This document shows, piece after piece, positions 53,301 through 64,000 of a stretch of DNA of 64,000 nucleotides. Numbering within the stretch: position 1 is the first letter of the stretch; each line of letters begins with the position of its first letter. This DNA is from Cliona cf. orientalis (taxonomy: Eukaryota; Porifera; Demospongiae; Clionaida; Clionaidae), in contig OZ005692.1 in the NCBI GenBank assembly GCA_963930775.1, positions 3,396,135 through 3,460,134 of the forward strand, read 5' to 3'. The notes beneath the pieces are model-generated. The model was not told where the DNA came from and made no database searches. It was given only the letters and a program-made list of their open reading frames with translations. The translations under genes and the position numbers were made by a program.

Positions 53301-54015
53301 TGTATTGTTTAATAAGTGTTATTATGTATTGGCTGATTGCTGTTTACATATCTCAGGTGACTTAAGGCCTGGGTCCAGTGGTGTTTTCTCATTAAATATG
53401 CAAAACTAACATAGAACGGAAAATAATTCATCTATGAAGACCTAATTTGAAACACATATACACACCATTGACCTTAACATGTGCACCAAGTTTGGAAGTC
53501 ACATGATCTGTACCTTTCCCATAGTAAGCCGCTAAAGTTGATACTCACGGATATGCATTTACAGCGGTCAAAATTTGTTAAAAATTACCTTAATTGGATC
53601 CATTGAATAGAATTTCTTTTAAACTTTAACAGTTCACCCCGTTTTTGAAGAAAAAACAGTAAGCAGCTGGGAAATAACAGGCTTCTAATTAAAGCGCACC
53701 TTTTTTAGGTGTGTATTATTTAGAAAACCAGTCAGCTGTTTAATGTTTTTTCATCAAAAACGGGGTGGACTGCTAAAGTTCAAAAGAAATTCTATTGAAT
53801 TGATCCATTTAAGGTGATTTTTAACTAATTTTGACCGTTGTAACTGCATACTAGTGATGATGTCCACCGGCTCAATATACAAAAAGTACAAGTCACATGA
53901 CCTCCAAAGTTGGCATGCATGCTTAATTCATTGATATCTTGTTATATCTGCAAATTTATAGTCTGCAGCAGTATAGTATTTTCATTACAAAATTTGCGTA
54001 TTTGGGACCCAGGCC

Positions 54016-57000
54016 TTAAGGTACCATTTAATTGCGTGGGCGTGAGCGTCAGGAATGGCTAATTCAATTAGCGAATCGTGAAGGGGCGTGGCCGAAGAGG
54101 CCATACGAGTGCTTTTGGTCGAAGGTGGGCGTGTCCAGAATCGGCCAGGGATGATTATGCGCGTGTAATTAGCGACCGGAAGTGGCCCCTGAAGAAAAGG
54201 CCAGTACTTGCCCACATCAAAGCAAGATCAAAGCATTCTTGCTTAACTATTAACCGCAACGACAAAAATTAAACACTAAGTAGTTATACACTAAGTATAT
54301 AGAAAAATAATTCACAGGGGAGTTGAGAGCACTTGGGGAGATAATTTTTATATTGGCACGCAGAATGGGTTGAAATTAGAAATTTGACCTTGGGAAATTT
54401 TGATTCACGCCTTAGAATTAAAGTTATGGCCCTTTGAAGTTATCCCATATGTTTGTATAGGAAGCCATGCGTTTGCAATGTTTTGAGTCCCGGTGTGCGT
54501 TATTTAGAAAATCGCTAGGCCAGTACATGTATAGCACCTGGTAGCATATGCAGAGGCTTGCTGAATGGATGAAGAATCAACCACAATAGTAGATCTCTCT
54601 TTTTTGCTGAGAGGTAGGTGGTATAATACAGCTATACTGAGTTTTACATTGTGCATGCATGAATGTGTGGGAAAGCTGAGAAATATAACTAAAATTATTT
54701 TGTGCTTTTCCCCTAGCCTTGTGTGTGTGCTGTGGTGATCTTAAGTACTAGTAGGAAGTAATGTGTTGCTGGAGCCACTGCTACTGAACCTCAATTATGA
54801 ATAATGCTGATCATATACTCTGGGCTCTACTTGTCTCATGCCCAGCCCCCTTTCACGCATGCGGAGAGAAGGGGTCTGGCCAAACGTGTATAGGGCCCGT
54901 GTCGCCTGTGCAACATACAGTGCGCGCCAATCAGACGCACGGATCAAGTCACATGATTGCACGGGCATGAACAGAATGCACATTAATGAATGATTGTGCG
55001 CTTGCGCATTCGTACGAAATATAGCCATCGGTATCCAAACGAATGTTAATTTATTCGCGTTTCGTATTCACGCACACCATGAATACGTGACGGCATACAT
55101 TCCTCGGCAATACGGGCCCTATACACGTTTGGCCAGATCCCTTCTCTCGTGAATGGGGGCTGGGTGCGAGACTAGGGCTCTACTAGGAGTTTAATTCTTC
55201 TATTTTTATGGCTCTCCTATATGCATTCCACCAGTACTTTGTGGTGCTTTCTGGACAATTATTTTTTTTCTGCTTAGTGTATCGGCTTGCTTGTTATACA
55301 CTAAGTAGAAAAAAATATAGAAAAATAATTCACAGGAGGATTGGGAGCATCTGGGGCTGTAATTTTTATACGGGCACGCAGAATGGGTCGAAACTAGAGA
55401 TTTGACCTTGGGGAATTTTGATTCACGCCTTAGAATTAAAGTTACGGCCCTTTTAAGTATCCCCATATGTTTGTATAAGAAGCCACGCAGTTGCAATGTT
55501 TTGAGTCCCGGTGTGCGTTAATTAGAAAATCGCTAGGCTAGTACATGCATAGGCTACCATGCAGCTGGTATTGTATCCAGAGGCTTGTTGAATGGATGAA
55601 GAATCAGCCACAGCAGTAGCTCTCCCATTATGCTGAGAGGTAAGTGGCGTAATACAGCTATAGTTTTACATTATGCATGCGTAGATGTGTGGGAAAGTAC
55701 ATGGAGTTGAGAAACAACTAAAATTGTTTTGTGCTTTTCCCCTAGCCTTGTGTGTGTGCTATGGTGATTTTGAGTACTAGTAGGATGTAACGTGTTGCAG
55801 GGGCCACTGGTACTGAACCTCAATTATGGCATTCCACCAGTACTTTGTGGTGTTTTATTTTTTTCTGCTTAGTGTATCGGCTTGCTTGAAAAAAAAAAAA
55901 GATTTTTAATTAATTATTAATTCAGGGGGGAACTGAGAGCACTTGGGGACATAATTTTTGCACCGGCGCGCAGAATGGATCGAATGCAGAGATTTGACCT
56001 TCAGGAATTTTGATTCACGTCTTAGAATCAAAGTTACGGCCCTTTGAAGTTTCCCCATATGTTTGTACAGGGAAGCCATGCGTTTGCAATGTTTCCGCCC
56101 ACGCGCTACGTGAGGGGCGGGGCCACGCGCGCACATAAACGTGACGACCTTTACCAAATTAAAAAAAAAAACAAAAAAAAACTGAAATTTAGGCTGCCTG
56201 CTTGCATTGTATGGTTCCACTATGCACCCAGCTCGATTATATGGTGGTTTTTGGACAATTTTTTTTCTGCTTAGTGTTCAGGTCGCCTTGAAAAAAAAAA
56301 AAAAAAAAAGCTAATTAGGCCTAATTAAGCATGTGGGCGTGTTCCTGGCACTGTGTGGAGTGTGTGCGTGTGCGTTAATGCAGGTTTTATTGCTTCCAAT
56401 TGGGCGTGGCTTCACAGGCCAGTGCTTGGACATCGGGGCCGGGGACGTGGCTGCGGCGATAGGTGGGCGTGTCCCGGATGCGGTGGTGACCTTTGAACCC
56501 GTCCAGGAGGCTTTGGGGGCGTGGCAGGAGGTCAAAGGTGAGGCCATGTCTGTTAATGAGGCACTGTACGGCGGTGTGATCGAGGGGCCTGTACGGCTGG
56601 ACGGAAGCTGACGATGGTTTGAAGCGGATGTGGTTGCGATGACGTGTTGTTACTCCGCCCACACAGGAAATGAGGTGAGCTCTTGTGTGGGCGGTGTGGC
56701 AGAACGGCCTCCAAGTGTTTGTGTGTGTTTTGGCCTTGAGGAAGCTGTGTGTTTTAATTGGGATTGATTGTGGGCTTCCGGTGGACATCCGGTGGTTAGT
56801 AGGCACTTGATTGAGAATGGTGGTCCTTGGGGAACAGGGTGGGGCTGTTTTGGGCGTGGCCTGGCCCCTCCCTTCCGGCTCGGCTTCCGGTCCATGGAGG
56901 ATATTAAATGAACACTTCCGGCTCTAGCAGCCACACCCCTGAGACCTGTGCAATTAAAAGGGCGTGGTTACACAACATGCACCTTACTAATGACTTTGAT

Positions 57001-57056
57001 GTGGTTTAGGTGTCATATCCCCCACCTCACGCCCACGCAATTTAATGGTACCTTAA
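54016..57056 (-). mobile_element. E element, complete long form (3.04 kb)
   Basis: TTAA-bounded, with both GGTACCAT(T)TAATTGCGTGG ends. Read on the minus strand: left half (57056-56311), poly(T), about 2 kb of repeated CTAAGCAGAAAAAA / CATATGTTTGTA modules (55870-56290, 55262-55540, 54290-54540), then the right tail (54270-54016). The 1-kb units equal left half plus tail, so they look like internal-deletion derivatives. A second insertion at 54832-55174 interrupts it. No transposase frame. Confidence 0.82.
54832..55174. mobile_element. Fold-back MITE nested in the long E element
   Basis: Arms TGTCTCATGCCCAGCCCCC and, inverted, TAGTCTCGCACCCAGCCCCC, extending to CAAACGTGTATAGGGCCC in both arms. 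Flanked by the 10-bp direct repeat GGGCTCTACT (54822-54831, 55175-55184). A tiny relative is at 59009-59071. Confidence 0.8.
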
Positions 57057-57066
57057 GTTACCTGAG

Positions 57067-57911
57067 ATGTCACTAAATTAGCTACTAGTAGCTACTAGCT
57101 GCTATAATAGATGTACATAACAAGCTAGCTATAGCTAATCAAAACTTAATTATTTTATTTTCAGCGATCGATATCTCCTGCTCAAGCTACTTTCCAGTTC
57201 TGTATGCAGTATAATTAACCACTATTAATACAACTTATTAAAAATTATGTTAACATTCGTCACAAGCCGTAGGCAGAGGTTACTGCAATCATTTGGCGAT
57301 TTTTGACATAGGCTTATCAGCCAATTACATGATCGTGAATCACTGACCCTGAACGACCCCCTCCATTACGCTAGAAGCTGCCGTGTGTAATTGAGGTCGG
57401 GAGCTACAAGCGACTTTCCAGGCCAACGCACTTCAATCTGTGTAGCGTTTCCAGGTGATTTGGAATTCTTATATTGCTAGGACCTTGCTGATGTCCATTA
57501 AATTTCAATGGTGTCCTCGAGCATTTTCATACCCGGAAAATACAAGAACGTAAAATTAATTATGGCAGCCAACATTGACCCCCACCAATCTAGTTAATTA
57601 AATGATGTAACCATGGCAACTGATGTTTTTAATGAACTTCATTCCTTGTAGACGTGTACTTGTGGTGCCGCTGCATTTTGTTGTTTTCCTTTAATGCTTA
57701 GTACATTTGTATCAGCATATTTGCCCATTAGTAGTGATCGTACCTTAATAAGAGGCCTGAGCAACCCTCCTGTGCTAAATGGTAGCTAATTAAGGGTCTC
57801 TAAGAGAAAATATGCATTCAAGAAAGTATGTCCTGCCCAGTGGTGTAGCTAGTAGCTAGTGTGCAGCTATATAGCCATGGCAGTCTGTATTTACATGGCA
57901 CCTACCTCATC
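57067..57911. other. Intergenic stretch
   Basis: No coding frame or family repeat that I can support; it may hold 5' exons of the GTPase gene that I could not recognise. Confidence 0.35.
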
Positions 57912-57920
57912 TGATTGATT

Positions 57921-58261
57921 CAGTGGCGTAGCCAGGGGGGGGCTCAGGGGGCTCGAGCACCCCCTTCTGTTCTTGGACTAGTTGACATGGTACATAGAAC
58001 AGCCTCATCCAGCACCCTCTTAGCTACTCCAAACAGTCATCTACTACAAAAATATAGCTTAGAGGAGTTACACACTTACCTTATTCCAAGATTTGGCCGA
58101 AAATCTTGAACTAGCTCGCTATAGCTACGTCCAGAAAGCATTTTCTGTGACAATTTGAACTTTGACCTTACCGTTAATAAGTGGGCGTGGCTTAAATTTT
58201 TGCGCGCGCTTCGCACGCGTAATCAAGCACCCCCTTACTTAAATTCCTGGCTACGCCCCTG
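57921..58261. mobile_element. hAT-like MITE (CAGTGGCGTAGCCAGG ends)
   Basis: Ends CAGTGGCGTAGCCAGG and, inverted, CAGGGGCGTAGCCAGG. TGATTGATT flanks both sides (57912-57920, 58262-58270), consistent with an 8-bp duplication plus one chance base. CAG...CTG termini and 8-bp duplications are typical of hAT elements. Contains GTGGGCGTGGC. Confidence 0.82.
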
Positions 58262-58529
58262 TGATTGATTGCCATTCTGTGCTTTGCTGATCAGTTGTCA
58301 ATGCAGTTCATTTCGTTGCATTATTATTCATTTATTTGGCTCTATTTTATTAATTCATCTGACCGCTCTGCCATTGCTAGTTTAATCAGAGATATATACT
58401 TGATCTCCTCATACAGTTATTCCAAATTTCAGTCACTATAATTGCAACCATGATCTCTAGGGATTTCTCAACCTCAGCTTATATAATTAGGGCAATGATC
58501 TATACGTATTATGAATGATTTCTTGATAG

Positions 58530-61500
58530 GTCCAAGTCAAGATACTGACCTTAATTTTGTTGAAAGTTGCAAGGTAGGTTATCATAAGTGAAGGAATTAA
58601 TAATAATCATTATAGGCTGTCCTTTTCAATAATCACAATCTTTTCTTTAGAAAGCAAGCAAGATACTTACAAAGCTTCACTCAAAGCATGGAGAAGTAGT
58701 GTTTCCTGATAAAGAGTTACAAGCAATGATGAAGACAAATGAAGTGTTGGAATTAAAGGACATCTGCATCAGCGTATTTGGTCAACACAACTGTGGAAAG
58801 AGCACCCTGCTAAATGCATTAATTGGAGAAGAGTAAGTGAGCAACGTGAAAATATTGAAAAAAATTTTTCCGGAATTTTTTTCCGGAATATATTGGCTAA
58901 GACTTCCTATGAAAGTATCAAGTAAGGCTATAAGCTTAATTAGAAACAAGTATGTTTGATGTCACAATCATGGGCCATGGGATAATGTGACTGAACACTA
59001 CTAACAGCCAGTCTCATGCCCAGCTCTCCTTAAGCCTTGCGTAGAAGCTCGAGGGGCTGGGCGCGAGACTAACTAACAGCATGCTATTGTACAATCGAGT
59101 GCCAGTTAGTACAATGCGCATGCGCAGATGAAGACCACACCCCTCACTGCAGGCCAAGAGTAGCTCAGTGCTCAACTCACTATGTAATGGCGACGTTCTC
59201 ACTCCGTTCGAACGTCGAATCTACCACCAGACCATGATAAAGAGCAGACATCGCCTCTCGCTTCGCTCGAGGCTCGGTGGCCTGCCGAGCAGGCCTGTCA
59301 AAACGCGCGGCGCTTGCGCCGCTCGCTCGAGAATGCATCTCTATGGCCCCTAGGCCCTGGCAACCTCGTTTGTGCACACGGCACAACAATTCTGACCAAT
59401 CGTGAGTCTTCTAAACTTGTAGGAGAGCGCATCTTTTATGCCCTCCAGGTTAGGACACGGACTATATAAGAAAATTGTCGCTCTGAAAAATATTTTTCGT
59501 TGTATATAGTATAATGATTCATTACTACTGTAACAACAGTTAGTATGCATATGGAGAGTAGGGTAGGGTATTATCGGACGGAGGCAGTTACTGGACGCCT
59601 CGCACATAATTGCATTTATACAGCCAATGGTATTACGTAATCTTTCACCATTTGCCATTAGGTAGAGGCCATGTAAGTACTGCCTATATCTCATTTCTTG
59701 TGGTGTGCATCCACACAGAAGCTGCACAACACTGCTCTAAACAGTCTCAATTTTTTCGTATTTTTTTCAAGAAGCTGTTTTTTCATGGTAGCTAAGATTT
59801 ATAGATATTGTTACCATGGCACAGCGGCATCAATTTTTGATGAATTATTTTTTCATTTGGTATGTGCATACTAGAATGTATGGAGAATTTTTAGAAAATT
59901 TTTTCCGGAATTTTTTGATCTTATTATAGGCATAAACCAGATTTTTGTAAAAAACTTTCAGAGGTAGTTTCTGGACAATGGGCTTTTCCATTTAATAGCC
60001 ATACACCCCCATGGAAGAGCCATAATTACATCTGAGGGGTCTAAATTAATGCCATTTTAATGACAGGTAAAAATAGATTTTTAATGAAATCTTAATGGGT
60101 AAATACCCAATTTTAATGAAATCTAGATGGTTACCATGAAGACAATAATGAATCCTGGGGGGTTATCATGTAAATGACACTGCATCTTGTTGCATTTTAA
60201 TGAGTCTTGGAGGGGTCAAGCCCTCTTTTTAATTGGTTCTTGATGGTTAAAGTCAGTAATTAGGCTTCCTAAAGGGGTAAATCAAAATTTAGTCTTCCGT
60301 GGGGATTTATTTTTATATTATATTGGAATAGCCCAATTCATATATTGCATTACTTTATGTATTCATGACATTGTATTATTTTGACAATTTTTGGATGAAT
60401 GTTCAAATTTAAAGGCAGAATGTAAGAAGGATGTTATTCATGATGCATTTGATGCCATTTATGTATCATATTATATTGATAACCGCAGCCGCGATTTTTT
60501 ATGTATTTTCTTTCATCTTCGTCCGGTAATGGTTGACACTGTCCGCTCTCTACCTCCGGAACCAGCAGTACTTTGTGCACACGCCCTGCACGAACGGAAG
60601 TAGGTGGAGCCACGGCTAAGGACTCGTCTAGTAGGTGGTGTTTGGGCCAATCTGTGGTTGCATACTCGCGATCTAGTGCTGCTCGTTTATCCGTGATATA
60701 ACGCTGTCTTTTCTTATATGCCAACCCTACTCTATTAGTTTTCTGTATAGGTTATTGCCCTAAGCCGAGGCTCTACGGCGTTTTTGAAACCCGAGGAATG
60801 TTGCATAATCGCGGAGGGCGGAGCCCGAGGCGATTATGCAACATCCCGAGTGGTTTCTAATAGCCGTAGAGCCGAGGTGTGGGCGATAACCGGCTTAGAC
60901 TATGGGGCGCGTGGCACTGTGCATTTGTGGTCTGCTATAGTGTATCCTGTTGCTAGGTTACCAATCAGCTGTGTGAGCGTGGTTTTGTGGGTAGTTGTTT
61001 AGTAACCGTACTGCATTGAAAAAATTAATGACCAATCAGATTCATGTTGCATAGCAGGAAGTAATCAGCAATGATCTCATACTTCCTTCACCGTGAATCA
61101 CGAAGCTAACAAGCCAACCACGTGCGTTATTACCCCGCGCGCATGCGCAAGGGGTAAAGTGATCGGTTCCGCGTGCATGCGCAAGGGGTAAAGTGATCGG
61201 TTGTGTCTGTTGTTGTTGTTGTTAGCACAAAAATTGCCGGATCTGGAGATCTAGGCATCTGAGCGACTCATAAGTACAGTATATTCGTCAATATCGTCGA
61301 AAATTTGGCTTCATTATGCTTCGTATCGTTTGGCAAGGTCCACAAGCATCGCAAATACTGCATTTTGTTGGCCACGCCTATGGACGCTACCCACCATGTG
61401 CTTTCTGCTCATGCGCACAACCTGGCTTGGCACAATGTGTAGGTAAAGGTCGTCAACACTGCAGCGCGCGGGTATGTGCTCTATAGAGCTCTAGTTCAGC

Positions 61501-63612
61501 ATGCAATGCCTGTGTAACGTAGTGCTAGTGCTGGTGGCTCTGTAGATCTATTGACCGCCACGTATGGTCTCCTATTTGCTACTAAAGCTGTTTGTGACAC
61601 CCAAGGCTTGGCTATAAATCCAGAGGAAATTTTTTTCTAGGCCCTTTCGACCATGAGATCTGGACTACGCTGGGAATGAAGGTGATTCTATGCTTCAAGC
61701 AGCTGAGGAGCAACTGTCTCAGCCAGGTCTCATGCGACACCCCGGCGGATCTAGGATTTCTGGAAGGGAGGCTCTGAAATTTTTAGAAGCCACGCCCACT
61801 TTCGGGAAAACCACGCCCAATTTTGATCGTTTTTGACTCTGAGATCCAGATACAATCACACATTTGCGTTTTCTGATTCTGGGTGGAGTATGCAAGTAAT
61901 GCCAGAAGTAGAGAAATATTAAATTTCGTATTTAGAGTTGAGATGCCACTGCAACAAAATAGCTCCATCATTAAAGTTTTCTCTAAGATTACTTATATAG
62001 CTATACTGAGCCAGTTGTAACATGCAAGAGCGATAATCATCCATTACTAGTATAAAATATTTATGAGTGCATAATAATATGTTCAGAACCTATTCACAGG
62101 AAAACATCCTTACACTTCATAATAATTATTATTGTATATTATATGATTGTGCCCTCCAAAAATTTTATATGTATCCCTTCAAAAATCTTATATGCACAAG
62201 AGAAAGTCCTTAGCTACACAATGTAGTATTGAGATGGCTAGAAGTGCCCATGTGCCCTTAAAAAATCTTACACAAGAGAAAAATCCTTACACATTATTTC
62301 CATGCTCAGTGGGTGGGGCTGTGCAGGCCGGGACAGATAGGAGTGCCCATGTGCCCTTAAAAAGTCTTACACAAGAGAAAATTCCTTACACATTATTTCC
62401 TTGCTCAGTGGGGCTGTGCAGGCCGGGACAGCTAGCTAGATAGGAGTGCCCATGTACCCTTAAAAAGTCTTACACGAGAGAAGAATCCTTGCATATTAGC
62501 TATTTCCATGTTCAGTGGGACTGTGCATGCAGGGACAGATAGGAGTGCCCATGTGCCCTTAAAAAAATCTTACACAAGAGAAAAATCTTTACACATTATT
62601 TCCATGTTCAGTGGGACTGTGCAAGGACAGATAGGACAGGAGAAGCGCATAGAAACCACTTTTTCAACAATATCTACCGATTGATCGTGCTTATAGTACG
62701 CACAGACGCCTAGAACTCGAGATCTGGCGATTTTCGTGCCGACGACGACAACTACAACAACAACAGACGTACAAACCGATTGCTTTACCCCTTGCGCATG
62801 CGCGCGGGGTAAAAATTGTGGATGTGGGTACATTGGTAGGAAGCCAAAAGTAGGCCAATTAGTGCACTGAGACTGCTAGTACACTTGTTGAACTTTGCAA
62901 GCTCATTGCTCAAAACAGGAGAGTGTGGCAAAGGTTGCCTTCACTCATTAAATTCAAAAGATCAAAGCATATTATGCATACCACAGTGTAATTATAGGTA
63001 CTTAAGTTAGGAAATTAGTGACTATAAAGCACATATTTAGTACGTATGGAAAAAAAAAATTTCGAATTTGAAAAACGCGCACTTTTCTGGTAAAGGTCGT
63101 CAATCGCTCCATATATACACGTTATGAAAATTTGTAAAAATTTAATGCTAATTTCTTACGTTGGATTGGATCATACGTTATATTTGATTAACTATGGTAA
63201 TAATTATTATATAATGCATGCTGTATTACTGTATGGGTCCCGAATGTATATAGCTACGTATAACTATAGCTAATGGCCTATATAGCTAATAATGCATAAT
63301 AATATTATTATTATGGTTTGATATTCAATCACTTGCCACCAAGATAGTACAGCATCACACCAGACATGATAATAATAATAATAATTATTATTGTTGTAAG
63401 GTCATGCAGATCAGACTGAGTGTGTTCAACTATAGCTATAGACTATGTAATTTCCTGAATCATCATCAATATAAATTTATTATAGGCTACTCCCAGTTTA
63501 TGAAATGAGTGAAACAAGTGTCAAGATAAAAGTGCAACACGATAGCAATATACATCAAGGAGTTTGTGTACAAAATTGCCCAAATCAACATGGATCTCAT
63601 CAGCAATCAAAG
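58530..63612 (+). CDS. P-loop GTPase, probably dynamin-like (partial, 3 exons seen, runs off the window)
   Basis: Exons 58530-58573, 58651-58832 and 63486-63612 join in consistent phase (0 after the first, 2 after the second, 0 after the third). Exon 2 encodes a helix-rich lead (VVFPDKELQAMMKTNEVLELKD), then a Walker A/G1 motif, FGQHNCGKSTLLNALIGE. Exon 3 starts LLPVYEMSETSVKIKV, where a switch I region would fall. The GxxxxGKST motif followed by LLNALIGE is typical of dynamin-superfamily and related large GTPases that remodel membranes or act in cell-autonomous defence; which one cannot be told from about 117 residues. The start codon and 5' exons were not found and the 3' part is outside the window. 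The second intron is 4.65 kb, unusually long here because of inserted repeats. Confidence 0.7.
59009..59071. mobile_element. 63-bp fold-back relative of 54832-55174
   Basis: Arms CAGTCTCATGCCCAGC and, inverted, TAGTCTCGCGCCCAGC; flanked by ACTAACAGC on both sides (59000-59008, 59072-59080), a perfect 9-bp duplication. Confidence 0.7.
59081..60430. other. GTPase intron 2, first part
   Basis: Contains a GC-rich cluster of short hairpins at 59190-59350 (for example GGCGCTTGCGCC, TCGCTTCGCTCGAGGC) and TTTTTTCCGGAATTTTTT palindromes near 58865 and 59905. No coding exon recognised. Confidence 0.45.
60434..60724 (-). CDS. Uncharacterised open frame, possible first exon (low confidence)
   Basis: The minus-strand frame opens MAYKKRQRYITDKRAALD and is charged and plausible to LLVPE, where GAG/GTAGAG could be a donor. 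It lies antisense inside the GTPase intron, next to the palindrome at 60750-60905. I recognise no family and found no second exon. Confidence 0.2.
   Translation of the reverse strand: MAYKKRQRYITDKRAALDREYATTDWPKHHLLDESLAVAPPTSVRAGRVHKVLLVPEVESGQCQPLPDEDERKYIKNRGCGYQYNMIHKWHQMHHE
60750..60905. mobile_element. Palindromic fold-back element
   Basis: Arms TAGGTTATTGCCC...AAGCCGAGGCTCTACGGC and GCCGTAGAGCCGAGG...GGGCGATAACC. The inner arms GGAATGTTGCATAATCGC / GCGATTATGCAACATCCC surround a GGAGGGCGGAGCCCGAG loop. Confidence 0.8.
61130..61496 (+). mobile_element. Repeat family Y, copy in the GTPase intron
   Basis: Begins TTACCCCGCGCGCATGCGCA. The segment GCGCAAGGGGTAAAGTGATCGGTT is duplicated in tandem. 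It runs through GTTGTTGTTGTTAGCACAAA to GCGCGGGTATGTGCTCTATAG. Homologous to 45374-46027. Confidence 0.65.
61743..61850. mobile_element. Fragment of a GGCGGATCTAGG MITE
   Basis: CGGCGGATCTAGGATTTCTGGA followed by AGCCACGCCCAC, matching the left ends of 4891 and 44240; no right end is present. Confidence 0.6.
62145..62640. repeat. Minisatellite, unit about 100 bp, four full copies plus a partial
   Basis: GAGTGCCCATGTGCCCTTAA starts units at about 62242, 62342, 62443 and 62543. Each contains TCTTACACAAGAGAAAA and a TTCCATGCTCAGTGGG-type block. A more diverged partial copy precedes them. Confidence 0.88.
62640..62815 (-). mobile_element. Repeat family Y, partial copy
   Basis: On minus: TTTACCCCGCGCGCATGCGC, then a GTTGTTGTTG stretch and GGCACGAAAATCGCC-type block; directly abuts the minisatellite. 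Confidence 0.6.
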
Positions 63613-64000
63613 GTAGCTATAATTACAGCTATTTAGAATAATAATAAATTTGGCAGCTACAGGTCTGATATTAAACTTAATGATTTAATGTGGGCACGAT
63701 GATGATGTAATTAATGCTAGAGGTGGTGTATTTAATGAGTGCATTACTCCACCAAGATCGTTATTGCATCATCCGAGTGCATCACACTAGTTAAATCACA
63801 CCGTGCTATATAAGTGTGCTCTGACCAAAGTGACTTTCAACCAAGCTGATGCGTTGAAACTTGCACGATTGATGGTTCACGTGTTGTAGCGTGTTACAAT
63901 GGCTCCGTGCCACAATGGCTTCGTGCAGCCTGCTGGAATGGCCATAGGGAGGCGCGCGCAACAATGGTTCGTTCATGTATACTCTATATAATGTACATAT
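63613..64000. other. Third visible intron of the GTPase gene (incomplete)
   Basis: No further exon recognised before the end of the window. Confidence 0.4.

Larger units (their letters stand above)
53352..57066. mobile_element. X-family element, copy 3, split by a long E element
   Basis: Left end CTCAGGTGACTTAAGGCCTG; right end CAGGCC-TTAA-[54020-57052]-TTAA-GTTACCTGAG. AT flanks both ends (2 bp). Its interior is a large hairpin: the AAAACGGGGTG / CACCCCGTTTT arms at 53590-53660 and 53755-53830 include AGAATTTCTTTTAAACTTTA and its inverse. Confidence 0.75.

Noticed and set aside
62145-62640. CRISPR-like array
   Set aside because: Contiguous 100-bp tandem units without short repeats separated by unique spacers, in a eukaryotic intron; an ordinary minisatellite.

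Overview
This is eukaryotic nuclear DNA: AT-rich, with short GT-AG introns, many microsatellites, and a very dense population of small inverted-repeat DNA transposons. The gene content (an LDL-receptor-type YWTD/EGF membrane protein, a death-domain/Roc-COR protein, a flavin monooxygenase and a dynamin-like GTPase) points to an early-branching marine animal. A demosponge is my best guess, from sequence character and gene families only; I could not run a search.

Layout. (1) 271-6791, +: nine-exon single-pass receptor with signal peptide, YWTD propeller, EGF module, TM helix and a cytoplasmic tail ending in tandem YExI motifs. A dead non-LTR reverse transcriptase and a MITE lie in its introns. 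(2) 6800-13750: no confident gene; repeats and two larger inverted-repeat elements. (3) 13798-18541, -: two-exon flavin monooxygenase resembling bacterial trimethylamine monooxygenases; its intron holds several MITEs. (4) 18680-26775: an apparently complete Mutator-like DNA transposon of 8,096 bp with a perfect 9-bp target duplication, long inverted ends and a five-exon transposase gene (19387-26589, -). It lies about 130 bp upstream of the monooxygenase start codon. (5) 27013-30640: a rearranged partial duplicate of the receptor locus, with TM and tail exons only, the tail frameshifted. (6) 31827-41664: TTAA-flanked 'E' elements, including two composite E-spacer-E units. (7) 41983-51478, +: seven-exon gene with four N-terminal death-like domains, a Roc-COR GTPase and a C-terminal death domain; one apparent single-base frameshift. 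(8) 53352-57066: an 'X' element invaded at TTAA by a long E element. (9) 58530-63612, +: partial P-loop GTPase gene that runs off the window, with a 4.65 kb intron full of repeats.

The four multi-exon gene models were built by joining reading frames across canonical splice sites. The intron phases agree throughout, apart from the frameshift in the Roc-COR gene. The receptor, Roc-COR protein and GTPase look like host signalling or immune-type genes. The rest of the window is mainly a record of transposon activity: nested insertions, empty sites in the paralogous copy, and repeated use of the same TTAA target.
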